Positions 8,374 to 18,159 of a DNA stretch of 64,000 nucleotides are shown one piece after another. Source of the DNA: Emcibacter sp. (lineage in GTDB: Bacteria; Pseudomonadota; Alphaproteobacteria; Sphingomonadales; Emcibacteraceae); the NCBI GenBank assembly GCA_021774785.1, contig JAJFIQ010000026.1:1-64000 (forward strand), read 5' to 3'. The position numbers were made by a program, and so were the translations under genes. Below the pieces are notes generated by a model. That model searched no databases. It saw only the letters and a list, made by a program, of their open reading frames with translations, and was not told the origin of the DNA. How positions within the stretch are numbered: position 1 is the first letter of the stretch; every line of letters starts with the position of its first letter.

Positions 8374-11106
8374 GTGAGTTTATCCAAAGATGTCATAATT
8401 ACAAAACTTGCACCGCCCGTATTAAGGCAGGCGTTAATCGCACGCACTGACCTTATGGCAACAATTATGGACAATGACGTTAAAAGATTGACGCTCATTT
8501 CCGCCGGTGCCGGCTTTGGCAAAACAACCTTCATTACATCGCTTTTCCACGGATTTGGGGACCAAAATGCATGCCGGGCCTGGATATCATTGGATGCTGA
8601 TGAAAGAAATGAATTTCGTTTTCTAAAGTATCTAGTCACGGCCTTAAGCCATGATGGAACATTATGCACCGACGAAGCAGCAATTATTCTGGAAAGTCAG
8701 ACCCTTAACCGAACCAGCAGGGTAATGACAGCCCTGATCAATGAAATGACGCATATAGACAGGCAGATCATACTGTTTCTGGATGATTATCACCTTGTGG
8801 ATGGGCGCGAGGCCGGGTTTATAGTGGATTATCTCTTATCCCATGCCCCAGCTAATTTCAGATTGGTGATTTCAAGCAGGACCAGACCCTCCCTGCCCAT
8901 ATCTTCTCTCAAAGCACAGAATGAGCTTCAGGAAATAACAGATTATCATCTGCGGTTTTCTGTAACGGAAACCCGCGAGTTTTTACGTATCGCCCATCAG
9001 CTAAATCTGACCGACAAGCTTATTACCGGGTTGCAAACCAAGACAGAAGGTTGGATTGCAGGACTACAACTTGTATCATTGATTTTAAAAGATAAGCGCC
9101 ATAATAAGGACCTGATGCAAGTAATATCCGGTAATTTCCGCGACATAATGGATTATCTTGCGGCCGATGTTTTTGCCCTTCAAAGTGAGGAGAATCAAAG
9201 TTTTCTACTAAAGTCATCCGTGTTGGACAGGATGAATGCAGAAGTCTGCAACTGGATGCTGGACATTCATAACAGCCGGGAAATATTCGAGAATCTCGAA
9301 GATAAAAATCTGTTCATTACACCTTTGAATGAAGAAAATGGATGGTATCGTTATCATCACTTGTTTCAGGATTTCCTGCGGGTTCGGCTGGAAAGGCAAG
9401 ACCCCGGCCTGAAAAAGGAACTGACCATCAAAGCGGCACAATGGTTCCTGCAATATGGCTCTGTAACGGAGGCCGTAAATTATGCTCTTGAAGCACAGGA
9501 TTATGAACTTTCTGCATCTTTAATTGAAGAACATGCCAGCACTTTCACAGCGCGCGGGCAAATGCCGTTACTACAAGATTGGCTCACGCGAATTCCGGCC
9601 CATATCGCCAGCGAAAGATACCGGATACCCATGTATCTCTGCTGGGCTCTATTTCACATGCGGCGGTCTGTAGAAGCCGCCAGTGCCGCATACCGGGCAG
9701 AAGAAATAATAGAAAGACAAGCGCAGACCAATTTATTATCGGGCGAGAATCTTAAAAATATCCGCGCCGAACTAAAAGTCTTGAAAATAGGTGTCGCCGT
9801 AGCATCCGATGACGTGGAACGCGCTAAAATATTATGTTTAAAATTTCTGGAATTAGACTTTGCCGAGAATTCTTTCATCACAGGCGTCATGTATAATATG
9901 TTGGGCTATGCCTGCTATGCCCTGAGTGAATTCAGTCAGGCAAAGGGCGCCCTTCTCAAAGCCCGCCATTGTCACGGTCAGGCGCGAGCCATATATGGAA
10001 AGATTTATTCAGATTGTTTTATGGGTATGAATGAAGCGGCCATGGGAAAACTTCATATGGCCCATGCTTTATTCCTGCAAGCCGAAGACTGGGCGATCAA
10101 AGACCGCTTGCCCCGTTCATCCGGGGCGGCAAATGCCCGCCTGTATCGTGGGTGCGTCCTCTATGAATGGAATAAAATAGACGAAGCAAAAGAGCTCATG
10201 GAGAAAAATATTGACCGGGTTATCGAATGTGGGCAGGCAGAAGCACCCATTCTAGGGCTATGTACCTATGCCCGAATATTACAAATAACCGGTGAGAGCG
10301 AAGAAGCGTGGAAACAGTTGGAAAGAGCCCGCAATATCTGTCGCGATGACCAGCTATACCGACTGGCCATCCTGACCGATTATGAAGCCATCCGCTTCCT
10401 TGTTAAACAGGATAAACTGGCGCAGGCCATCGCCCGTGCCGGCCTTGCTGCCATATCCATGGGTGAACAGGACGAAGATTTTCAATTACAGAAATGGGAC
10501 AGGGTTTTATGCCTGAAATTATTAATTAAGGTCCGTTTGCTATTTACGCTTGAAGAATATTACCATGCCTTGAAACTCATTGACCATATTTTTATACTCG
10601 CCACCAATGTTGGCCGTACAAAACGGGTTCTTGAATGTCTCATTCTCAAGGCTGTTACCCATTGGCAAATTGGAAAAAAAGATCAGGCTATAGTTAGTTT
10701 TGAACAGGCCTTAAATATGGCTCGCTCGGAAGAATTTACCCGCGTTTTTCTTGATGAAGGCGACATTATAGCCCCCCTCCTTCAAGCCATAATTTCGAAA
10801 CAGAAATCAACAACTGAAGATAACAGATATATTAACCGGCTAGTGGAAGGGCTGGGCAATGCCGCTACTGTTTCAGCGCGCAAAGCCATTGGCGGCAACT
10901 ATTTACTGCTGGCGGAATTAAGCCAACGCGAACTGGATGTCATGTCACTGCTTGCCGCCGGGGAAAGTAATGCGGAAATTGGCAAACAACTTAAAATCAA
11001 AGAAAATACCGTTAAATGGCACATCAAAAATATCTTTGAAAAACTTGGCGTGAATAACAGAACCTCTGCTGTTCTGGCGGCTCAGGAACTTAAACTGGTC
11101 GTGTGA
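8374..11106 (+). CDS. MalT/LAL-type ATP-dependent LuxR-family transcriptional regulator
   Basis: A 910-residue STAND-type activator. The N-terminal NTPase has Walker A SAGAGFGKTT (about 43-52) and Walker B ILFLDDYH (about 133-140). A winged-helix/arm region follows (LEDKNLFITPLN, GWYRYHHLFQDFLR), then a long helical TPR-like sensor (about 340-830), then a C-terminal LuxR helix-turn-helix (LSQRELDVMSLLAAGES, ENTVKWHIKNIFEKLGVNNR). Members of this class bind an inducer in the TPR part and oligomerise with ATP to activate catabolic promoters. Start is GTG 8374; an ATG two bases earlier runs straight into a stop. It lies directly upstream of, and co-directional with, the amidase-to-matB island, so it is the likely activator of that island (inference). 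Confidence 0.88.
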   Translation: MSLSKDVIITKLAPPVLRQALIARTDLMATIMDNDVKRLTLISAGAGFGKTTFITSLFHGFGDQNACRAWISLDADERNEFRFLKYLVTALSHDGTLCTDEAAIILESQTLNRTSRVMTALINEMTHIDRQIILFLDDYHLVDGREAGFIVDYLLSHAPANFRLVISSRTRPSLPISSLKAQNELQEITDYHLRFSVTETREFLRIAHQLNLTDKLITGLQTKTEGWIAGLQLVSLILKDKRHNKDLMQVISGNFRDIMDYLAADVFALQSEENQSFLLKSSVLDRMNAEVCNWMLDIHNSREIFENLEDKNLFITPLNEENGWYRYHHLFQDFLRVRLERQDPGLKKELTIKAAQWFLQYGSVTEAVNYALEAQDYELSASLIEEHASTFTARGQMPLLQDWLTRIPAHIASERYRIPMYLCWALFHMRRSVEAASAAYRAEEIIERQAQTNLLSGENLKNIRAELKVLKIGVAVASDDVERAKILCLKFLELDFAENSFITGVMYNMLGYACYALSEFSQAKGALLKARHCHGQARAIYGKIYSDCFMGMNEAAMGKLHMAHALFLQAEDWAIKDRLPRSSGAANARLYRGCVLYEWNKIDEAKELMEKNIDRVIECGQAEAPILGLCTYARILQITGESEEAWKQLERARNICRDDQLYRLAILTDYEAIRFLVKQDKLAQAIARAGLAAISMGEQDEDFQLQKWDRVLCLKLLIKVRLLFTLEEYYHALKLIDHIFILATNVGRTKRVLECLILKAVTHWQIGKKDQAIVSFEQALNMARSEEFTRVFLDEGDIIAPLLQAIISKQKSTTEDNRYINRLVEGLGNAATVSARKAIGGNYLLLAELSQRELDVMSLLAAGESNAEIGKQLKIKENTVKWHIKNIFEKLGVNNRTSAVLAAQELKLVV

Positions 11107-11218
11107 TATAGCCATCCCCTACTTTTGGGTGGGTTAACTATTTTTCAAGCGACCCCCCTTTCGGGTCGGGTATGTTTCTAATCTTCAGGATATCTTCAAT
11201 CATCTCATAAAAAACTCA

Positions 11219-11249
11219 GGGGCCAGACCCGCATCTGGCTCCCCTTTTT
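11219..11249 (+). terminator. rho-independent terminator / possible attenuator
   Basis: GGGG-CCAGA pairs with TCTGG-C-T-CCCC around a six-base loop and is followed directly by TTTTT. It ends only about 22 bases before the amidase ATG at 11271. It can simply end the regulator transcript. However, no good promoter is seen between it and the amidase start, so it may also act in the leader of the amidase operon. A second small hairpin (CGACCC/GGGTCG) lies at 11150-11168. Confidence 0.7.
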
Positions 11250-11270
11250 ATAAAAATGGTCCGGAGGAAT

Positions 11271-12731
11271 ATGAAGTTATCAGAATATCGCAACTATGAT
11301 GCCTTGGGCCTTGCTTCCCTTGTCAGGAAGCAGGAAGTTCAAGCTATTGAATTAGCTGAACTGGCTTTCAAGGCTATTGGTGAATTAAACCCTGAGCTGA
11401 ATGGCGTTCTTGAGATCTTTGAATATCCTCTGGATAATTTAGACAGCGGATGTGTCAATGATGCTCCCTTTGCCGGTGTGCCGTTTCTTATTAAAGATTT
11501 AATTCTTCACCAGCAAGGCCGCAAGAATGAAATGGGCTCCCGCCTTTGCAAGGATATGATAGCCCCTCATGATACAGATCTGGCAACAAAATTTAAAGAA
11601 GCTGGCCTTGTTACATTGGGTCGGACCGCAACACCGGAAATGGGTTTTTGCACAACAACCGAATCCCTTTTAAACGGACCAACACGGAACCCATGGAACA
11701 CAGACATGATGCCGGGCGGGTCAAGCGGCGGGTCTGCTGCCATGGTGGCATCCGGTGTGGTGCCGGTCGCGCATGCCAATGACGGTGGCGGTTCCATTCG
11801 TATTCCGGCGGCCTGTTGTGGACTGGTAGGATTAAAACCTAGCCGGGGACGCACCCCCATAGGGCCCGATGCGGGGGAGGGTTTAAATGGGCTTGGTATT
11901 GAGCATGTTGTCACGCGAAGCTTAAGGGATTGCGCCGCCATATTAGAGGCAACGGAAGGGCCGATGTCTGGTGATCCCTATGCCATTATTCGCCCAGAAA
12001 AATCCTATTTATCCGAGCTGGACCAGAAATGTGCGCCCTTAAAAATCGGCTTCACAAGCAAAGCCTGGTCCGGCGTGCACGTAGATGCAGAAATAGCAGA
12101 AAAGACTAAGAGAGCAGCCCTTCTCTGCGCAGATCTAGGCCACCATGTGGAAGAAGCTTCTCCCCTATTTGACTATGACAATTTTCAGGAAGCAACCATT
12201 ACTTTCTGGTGCGCAAATATTGCAGCGTGGGTTAGCCAGATAGCCGAAATGACCGGACAGAACCCAACGGGCGATATATTGGAGGCCACCACACTGGCCT
12301 GTTATGAATATGGTCTTGGCCTGAAAGCAACGGACATGGTCAATGCCTTTGCCATCATGAATATGACCAGCCGCCAAACAGCCGGATTTTTCGAGAAATA
12401 TGATATTCTGATCACGCCGACCACAGCGTTACTACCTCAAAAAATTGGTACCTATAATGCCAATGATCCCACATTGGGTGCCCATGGCTGGACTGATCAT
12501 ATCTTCTCTTTCGCCCCCTTTACCGCCCTGTTTAACATGACAGGACAACCGGCAATTTCTCTACCGCTCAGCATGTCGGCAACAGGTCTTCCCATTGGCA
12601 CACAATTCATCGGCGGGGCTGGGCGCGAGGATGTCCTTTTCCGCCTGTCATCACAATTGGAACAAGCTGCGCCGTGGGTGGCGCGACATCCTGAAACCAG
12701 TCTTTGGAATGAAAAATATATTAGGAATTAG
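11271..12731 (+). CDS. amidase-signature family amidohydrolase
   Basis: A 486-residue cytosolic amidase of the Ser-cisSer-Lys class. The catalytic lysine is in VPFLIKDL. The glycine/serine-rich signature GGSSGGSAAMVASGVVPVAH and the nucleophile-side GGGSIRIPAACCGLVGLKPS are intact. ATG 11271 was chosen over 11256 because GGAGGA sits at 11263-11268. The family hydrolyses carboxamides (acetamide-type, malonamate, urea derivatives); the substrate cannot be read here. Malonamidase E2, a prototype of this family, works beside malonate-uptake genes. The downstream MadLM-MatB genes therefore make a malonyl-amide substrate plausible. The HDAC-like gene starts one base after its stop. Confidence 0.88.
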   Translation: MKLSEYRNYDALGLASLVRKQEVQAIELAELAFKAIGELNPELNGVLEIFEYPLDNLDSGCVNDAPFAGVPFLIKDLILHQQGRKNEMGSRLCKDMIAPHDTDLATKFKEAGLVTLGRTATPEMGFCTTTESLLNGPTRNPWNTDMMPGGSSGGSAAMVASGVVPVAHANDGGGSIRIPAACCGLVGLKPSRGRTPIGPDAGEGLNGLGIEHVVTRSLRDCAAILEATEGPMSGDPYAIIRPEKSYLSELDQKCAPLKIGFTSKAWSGVHVDAEIAEKTKRAALLCADLGHHVEEASPLFDYDNFQEATITFWCANIAAWVSQIAEMTGQNPTGDILEATTLACYEYGLGLKATDMVNAFAIMNMTSRQTAGFFEKYDILITPTTALLPQKIGTYNANDPTLGAHGWTDHIFSFAPFTALFNMTGQPAISLPLSMSATGLPIGTQFIGGAGREDVLFRLSSQLEQAAPWVARHPETSLWNEKYIRN

Positions 12732-12732
12732 A

Positions 12733-13842
12733 ATGACAAAAAAAACAGGCTTTGTATGGCAAGAAATTTATATGTGGCACGATACAGGTACCCATTCCGG
12801 TGTCTTGCCGCCCGGCGTTCCGGTGCAGCCCGGCACTCATGCGGAAAACCCCGAAACAAAGCGGCGGTTCAAAAACCTTCTGGAAGTGAGTGGACTTTAT
12901 AAACAACTACATCAGATTGAAGCTTATGCCGCCAGTGAGGAGGATATTCTTCAAGTTCACACGGCGGATTATATGAATCAGATCAAAGCCTTGAGCGATG
13001 AAATCGGCGGTGATGCCGGCATGCTTACACCCTTTGGCAAGGGCAGCTTTGATATTGCAAAACTGGCCGCTGGTGGCGTCATGGCGGCAATTGATGCGGT
13101 GCTGGATGGCAAGGTGGATAACGCTTATGCCTTGGTCCGCCCTCCCGGCCATCATGCGGAACCGGATACAGGTAAAGGCTTTTGCCTTTTTTCAAATGCC
13201 TCCATTGCCGCAAAATATGCCCAAAATGAAAGAGGGGTCGGGAAAATAGCTTTCATTGACTGGGATGTTCATCACGGTAATGGGGCCGAGAAAATATTCT
13301 GGAATGACCCCTCCGTTCTAACCATATCAATTCATCAGGACCGATGCTTCCCGCCGGATAGCGGCGACCTCACCGATAATGGCGAAGGAGCCGGGGCCGG
13401 ATATAATATCAATATTCCCCTGCCTGCGGGCAGCGGCGTCGGCGCATACGAAGCGGCCTATGACCGTGTGGTTATCCCGGCATTATATAAATTCAAACCA
13501 GACCTGATCATCGTACCCTCCGGCTTTGATGCCGGTGCCCATGATCCTCTGGGCCGCATGATGATGCATAGTGACGGCTATCGCAGCTTAACTGAAAAAC
13601 TTCTGAAGGCCGCAGATGACCTATGTTCCGGTCGTGTCGTGATGTGCCACGAAGGCGGCTATAATGATGCCACCGTCCCCTTCTTTGGCTTGGCCGTTAT
13701 AGAAACAATGTCCGGCATCAAGACCAATACAGACGACCCCTTCATGGCCTTGTTTGAGGCATTGGGCGGACAGGAACTACAACCCCATCAGGATCAAACA
13801 CTTAAGGAGGCAGAAAAACTGCTGAATAATCTGAGAACTTAA
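12733..13842 (+). CDS. class II histone deacetylase-like / acetylpolyamine amidohydrolase
   Basis: A 369-residue zinc-dependent deacetylase of the arginase/deacetylase fold. The catalytic strip is complete: RPPGHHAEPDTGKGFC (general-base histidine pair), DWDVHHGNG (metal Asp and His), GFDAGAHDPLGRM (second metal Asp) and a late CHEGGYN loop. Bacterial members deacetylate small N-acetyl compounds such as acetylpolyamines. The open frame extends back into the amidase gene. The start used here (ATG 12733) lies two bases after the amidase stop codon, has AGGAA at 12723-12727 and gives a family-like N terminus (GFVWQEIYMWHDTG). Tight coupling to the amidase suggests both act on one amide-bearing substrate. 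Confidence 0.88.
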   Translation: MTKKTGFVWQEIYMWHDTGTHSGVLPPGVPVQPGTHAENPETKRRFKNLLEVSGLYKQLHQIEAYAASEEDILQVHTADYMNQIKALSDEIGGDAGMLTPFGKGSFDIAKLAAGGVMAAIDAVLDGKVDNAYALVRPPGHHAEPDTGKGFCLFSNASIAAKYAQNERGVGKIAFIDWDVHHGNGAEKIFWNDPSVLTISIHQDRCFPPDSGDLTDNGEGAGAGYNINIPLPAGSGVGAYEAAYDRVVIPALYKFKPDLIIVPSGFDAGAHDPLGRMMMHSDGYRSLTEKLLKAADDLCSGRVVMCHEGGYNDATVPFFGLAVIETMSGIKTNTDDPFMALFEALGGQELQPHQDQTLKEAEKLLNNLRT

Positions 13843-13944
13843 TATCACATAATACCAACAAAATAATTTCCACCTTCCCATTGGAAGATAAGGAAAGCAA
13901 AACATCCCAAATAATAGGGAATTATACATAAAGGAAATGGAACT

Positions 13945-16380
13945 ATGAACAAGCGACAAAAAACAAGATATTCTACACGCAATATTTTATTACTTTCAAC
14001 AGCGTTGTCAGTGGGAATACTTATGCCCGCAGCACCCGCTTTAGCCGACAAAGCAATTGAAGAAATTATGGTTACAGCGCAAAAGCGTGAACAGGGCATA
14101 AATGATGTCGGCTTCACAGTGACTGCTTTTACAGGCGAGCTATTGAAAGAGCGTGGCATCTCCACATCTGAGGATATTGCCCAGATAACCCCCGGCCTGA
14201 CGGTCAATGATACGGCGGCTACAGGCGTCCCACTTTACACTATTCGCGGCATTGGTTTTCAGGATTATTCAACCGCTGCATCCTCCACAGTTGGCCTATA
14301 TTTTGATGAAATATCAATGCCTTATACCGTGATGAGCCGGGGACTTGTTTTTGATCTGGATCGGGTTGAAGTCCTGAAAGGGCCACAGGGTGATCTCTAT
14401 GGTCGTAATACGACGGGTGGTCAGATTAATTTTATCAGCAAAAAACCAACGGGCGAAGCCGGAGCAGGATTGACCGTTGGCTTCAGTAGTTTTGAAACAT
14501 TGGATGTTGAGGGCTATATTAACGGGCCGATAACAGATAATATTAACGGGCGTCTTGCTTTTAAAACCACGCAATCGGGCGAAGGATGGCAGAAAAGTCT
14601 GACCCGTGATGATACGCTGGGTAAGAAAGACGTCTACTCCCTGCGCGCAATGTTTGATATTGAGTTGAGCGAAACGGCTAGTGTGTTGATAAATGCTCAC
14701 TACAGCAACGACCAGTCTGAAAATAAAGCCAGTACAGCATATGATGGACGCCTGATCGGTCTTGATGAATTTAATAACCCATATCGTCAATTATTTCCCT
14801 TTGTTGTCAGCGGAGAAACACCGCCGTGGTATTCAACGGGCGACAACCGGGCCGCTGACTGGACAAATAGCTATACAGACCCCAATGGCAAAGTCTTTGA
14901 TCTTCGTCCCAAGCGCGACAATCAGATAAAAGGTGTCTCCATCAAGCTGGAATGGGATATCTCCGAGAACATTACACTGACCTCAATAACCGGCTATGAC
15001 AAATTTAATCGTGCCGAGACCAATGATTGGGACGGCACGTCAGCTAATGATTCCAGTAACATCAATACGACTGATTTAGAGGTTTTTTCCTCAGAACTTC
15101 GCCTTGATGGGGAAACTGAAAATATATCCTGGATTGCCGGGGCCTATTATTCTGATGATCAAATGGTAGAGTTTTATAATTACTTTATGTCAGATTCAAT
15201 ATTTGGCAACGGCTCAATTCCATTCAATGCTATGCCATTTGTGCTGTCGCCTATTCTACAGCTTCATACCAAATATGATCAACAAACAGACTCACAAGCT
15301 ATTTTCGGTCATGTTGAATATAATGTAACAGACAAGCTGCGGGTGACACTTGGTGCCCGTTATACCCAAGAGGACCGCACCTGGTCAGGATGTACATTCG
15401 ACGCACAGGAAGGTACACTTTCAGGCTTCCTGAATACTCTTTTTGGAACAACTTTGGCCCCGGGAGATTGTGGCACTATTGATGATGACCCCACATCTCC
15501 AAATTTCATTTTTGGTCTTCTGGGCACACCGAATGCTAACGATGCTTTCCATGTCTTTACCAGAAGCATAGAAACCAACAGAGCGATGTTTAAAGTTGGT
15601 TTGGATTATGCCATTACTGATGACTTTCTGGTATATGCTACCGTCTCAAATGGTTTTAAATCCGGTGGCTTTAACGGTGCAAACTCCAACACCACACTAC
15701 AGCTCGAGCCTTATAAGGCAGAGCGGATCACCTCTTTTGAAGCGGGTTTGAAATCAACCCTTCTTGAGGGTGCCATGCAGTTAAACGCATCAGCCTTTTA
15801 TTATGATTACAAAGACAAGCAGGAACAGAATATCGCCGTTGCCTTTGTGGGTAATATCAGTGGTATCACCAATGTGCCTAAATCCGAAATTTATGGTGCA
15901 GAACTTGAAATGCAATGGGTACCTGCTGAAGGCTGGTATGTTAATTTTGGCGCGTCTTACCTTAAATCAAAAATCATTGAATGGTTTGCCACTTCGCCTA
16001 CCAGCAGTTGGCCTGTTGTAGAAACCGTAGATGTCTCAGGCATGGAATTGGCCATGACACCCAGATGGCAGCTTAATGGAGGTATAGAATATGAATGGGA
16101 TATTTCCAGCAACCTTGTCATGAAACTTGGTGCAGATGCCAACTTTAAAGACAGCACCACGGGCGGAATTCAGCCTGAGGGGGCAACAGAAGCTTATGTT
16201 GTGGTGAATGCGCGGGCAATGATATCCAATCCGGATGCCAATTGGTCTCTCATGATCTGGAGTAAAAACCTGTTTGATGAATATTATTATCCATCTGCAT
16301 TTACTGGCGGTAATGGACCATTCGTCCGCAGTGTAGGTATGCCACGGACCGTTGGTATCACCCTTTCCTACGACTTCTGA
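13945..16380 (+). CDS. TonB-dependent outer-membrane receptor
   Basis: An 811-residue receptor with a signal peptide (cleavage near ALA-DKAIEE), a TonB box region EEIMVTAQKREQ, and a plug domain (about 35-160) containing GIGFQDYS, DRVEVLKGPQGDLYGRN and GGQINFISKKP. A 22-strand-type barrel ends in SYDF, a normal outer-membrane terminal aromatic. The VTAQKREQ-type box is common in receptors of sphingomonad and Emcibacter-like taxa for organic nutrients rather than ferric siderophores. It sits between the deacetylase and the two exported hydrolases, and so is the likely importer of the compound the island degrades. Confidence 0.92.
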   Translation: MNKRQKTRYSTRNILLLSTALSVGILMPAAPALADKAIEEIMVTAQKREQGINDVGFTVTAFTGELLKERGISTSEDIAQITPGLTVNDTAATGVPLYTIRGIGFQDYSTAASSTVGLYFDEISMPYTVMSRGLVFDLDRVEVLKGPQGDLYGRNTTGGQINFISKKPTGEAGAGLTVGFSSFETLDVEGYINGPITDNINGRLAFKTTQSGEGWQKSLTRDDTLGKKDVYSLRAMFDIELSETASVLINAHYSNDQSENKASTAYDGRLIGLDEFNNPYRQLFPFVVSGETPPWYSTGDNRAADWTNSYTDPNGKVFDLRPKRDNQIKGVSIKLEWDISENITLTSITGYDKFNRAETNDWDGTSANDSSNINTTDLEVFSSELRLDGETENISWIAGAYYSDDQMVEFYNYFMSDSIFGNGSIPFNAMPFVLSPILQLHTKYDQQTDSQAIFGHVEYNVTDKLRVTLGARYTQEDRTWSGCTFDAQEGTLSGFLNTLFGTTLAPGDCGTIDDDPTSPNFIFGLLGTPNANDAFHVFTRSIETNRAMFKVGLDYAITDDFLVYATVSNGFKSGGFNGANSNTTLQLEPYKAERITSFEAGLKSTLLEGAMQLNASAFYYDYKDKQEQNIAVAFVGNISGITNVPKSEIYGAELEMQWVPAEGWYVNFGASYLKSKIIEWFATSPTSSWPVVETVDVSGMELAMTPRWQLNGGIEYEWDISSNLVMKLGADANFKDSTTGGIQPEGATEAYVVVNARAMISNPDANWSLMIWSKNLFDEYYYPSAFTGGNGPFVRSVGMPRTVGITLSYDF

Positions 16381-16394
16381 TATTTCATAATAGT

Positions 16395-16430
16395 GGGTCA
16401 TGTCATTCTGGCATGGCCCGTCTTTATTTT
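16395..16430 (+). terminator. hairpin with T-rich tail between receptor and amidohydrolase genes
   Basis: GGGTCATG (16395-16402) pairs with CATGGCCC (16412-16419) through eight pairs with one G-U. It is followed by GTCTTTATTTTT. It may partly end the receptor transcript and so set the receptor-to-enzyme ratio within the island. Confidence 0.5.
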
Positions 16431-16442
16431 TAAGGATAGAAT

Positions 16443-18158
16443 ATGATCAAGCTGCTCTGTCTCACACTGACGATATTTGTCTTGGGTTTAGGCTCTACCC
16501 AAGCGGCTGATGCCGATAAAATTCTGATTAACGGCTTTATTTATACCATGAATGACGCCCAGCCAAAAGCCAATGCTGTCGCCATTAAAAATGGAAAATT
16601 TATCGCTGTCGGCTCAACGGAAGACATACAAAAACTGGCTGGAAAAAATACACAGATCATTGACCTGAAAGGCCGCATGGCCATGCCCGGCCTCAATGAT
16701 GGCCATAGCCATCCAACCGAAGGCGCCATTGCCAATTTATTCAGCTGTAAATTTGAATTTACAGCTACCCAGTCGGATATTGCCCATACCCTGAAGAACT
16801 GCATTAAAAAGAATCCCGAAGCGGTTTGGGTTGTCGGGGGCCGCTGGGACAGCAGCTTTTTTGAAAATAATGATATTCCCTCACCCCGAAAGTGGCTGGA
16901 TCAATATTCTGGGGATAAAGCGGTTTATTTCAGCGACGATTCAGGTCATAACGGCTGGGCTAATACCAAGGCGCTTCAGCTTATTGGTCTAAGCAAGGAC
17001 ACCAAAGACCCCAAAGGGGGAACCATAGTCCGGGACAAAAAAACCGGGGAACCTAACGGCCTGTTACTAGAAGAGGCCCAGACAACCTTGGAACGCAAAT
17101 TACCCGACTGGACATCAACACAATATCAGGCAGCTGTTCGGGAAATGGCCCGTATCGCCAATAGTTTCGGGATCACGGGGATTAAAGATGCCATTGCCCG
17201 CGACCCCATCCTCAAAGCCTATCATGCTGTGGATCAGGCGGGTGAATTAAACATTCATGTGGCGGCTGCCATTTCCACACCCTATGGTCACCGCGAAGTA
17301 CCGCTGGATTACGAGCGCATTGTGACCCTCAGGGATAAATTTGCCTCAAAAAATGTTGATACGCGGTTTGTTAAAATTACAAATGACGGTGTTCCTACCG
17401 TGTCACGCACAGCCGCCATGATCGACCCCTACCTGCCACACGAAGATTTCCCTGAAGGGTTCACTGGGCTTTTGCATGTGGACGAAGAAACGTTGGCGAA
17501 AGATGTTGCGGAACTGGAAAAGCTTGGCTTTACCGTAAAAATACATACTGCCGGGGACCGGTCTGTAAGGGTCGCGTTAAATGCAATCGAAAAAGCCCAT
17601 AAAATCTCTGGACGATCCGACTTGCGTCATGAGCTGGCCCATGCGGAATTTATTTCTCCCGAAGATATGCCACGTTTCAAGACGTTAAATGTTGTGGCGG
17701 ATTTATCGCCCTATCTCTGGCACCCCTCTCCCATCGTCCAGTCAATTTTTGATGCTCTGGGTGAAAGGGCGGAAAAATATTTTCCGATCCGTGATTTCAT
17801 AGAATCTGGAACGCCTGTTCTAGCGGGGTCAGACTGGCCGTCGGCTGTGGCATCATTGAACCCGTGGATCGGTATTGAAGCCATGATAACAAGGCGGGAC
17901 CCGAACGGGAAAACCAAAGGGGCTTTGTGGCCAGAACAGGCCATAAACCTCGAACAGGCTCTGAAAATATTCACTATTGATGGAGCAAAGGCTCTACGTC
18001 TTGAAGCGGTATCTGGTTCTATCCAGGTTGGCAAAAATGCCAACATAATTGTACTTTCCCAGAATCCATTCACCATCAAACCTACGGATATTGCAGATAC
18101 AAGGGCTGAAATGACCTTATTCTCCGGCAAGGTTGTTCATAAAGAACAGGCACAATAA
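16443..18158 (+). CDS. exported metal-dependent amidohydrolase (YtcJ-like, amidohydrolase 3)
   Basis: A 571-residue protein with a clear signal peptide (cleavage after STQA-AD), so it is periplasmic. The amidohydrolase beta-sandwich opens with ILINGFIYTMNDAQPKANA, followed by the metal site GLNDGHSHP. Later TIM-barrel landmarks are KLGFTVKIHTAGDRSVR, ELAHAEFI and the catalytic-Asp motif AGSDWPSAV. The C-terminal sandwich ends SIQVGKNANIIVLSQNPF. Family members hydrolyse amide or imide C-N bonds of small molecules. An AAGGATAGA ribosome site precedes the ATG. It is followed two bases later by the CehA/McbA gene. Confidence 0.9.
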   Translation: MIKLLCLTLTIFVLGLGSTQAADADKILINGFIYTMNDAQPKANAVAIKNGKFIAVGSTEDIQKLAGKNTQIIDLKGRMAMPGLNDGHSHPTEGAIANLFSCKFEFTATQSDIAHTLKNCIKKNPEAVWVVGGRWDSSFFENNDIPSPRKWLDQYSGDKAVYFSDDSGHNGWANTKALQLIGLSKDTKDPKGGTIVRDKKTGEPNGLLLEEAQTTLERKLPDWTSTQYQAAVREMARIANSFGITGIKDAIARDPILKAYHAVDQAGELNIHVAAAISTPYGHREVPLDYERIVTLRDKFASKNVDTRFVKITNDGVPTVSRTAAMIDPYLPHEDFPEGFTGLLHVDEETLAKDVAELEKLGFTVKIHTAGDRSVRVALNAIEKAHKISGRSDLRHELAHAEFISPEDMPRFKTLNVVADLSPYLWHPSPIVQSIFDALGERAEKYFPIRDFIESGTPVLAGSDWPSAVASLNPWIGIEAMITRRDPNGKTKGALWPEQAINLEQALKIFTIDGAKALRLEAVSGSIQVGKNANIIVLSQNPFTIKPTDIADTRAEMTLFSGKVVHKEQAQ

Positions 18159-18159
18159 T

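Noticed and set aside
12595-12732. Longer start for the HDAC-like gene
   Set aside because: The extension overlaps the amidase coding end by 137 bases and has no family similarity; ATG 12733 has a ribosome site and the expected N terminus.
13860-13900. Small CTTCC/GGAAG hairpin before the TonB receptor gene
   Set aside because: The stem is only five pairs with no T run; not convincing as terminator or riboswitch.
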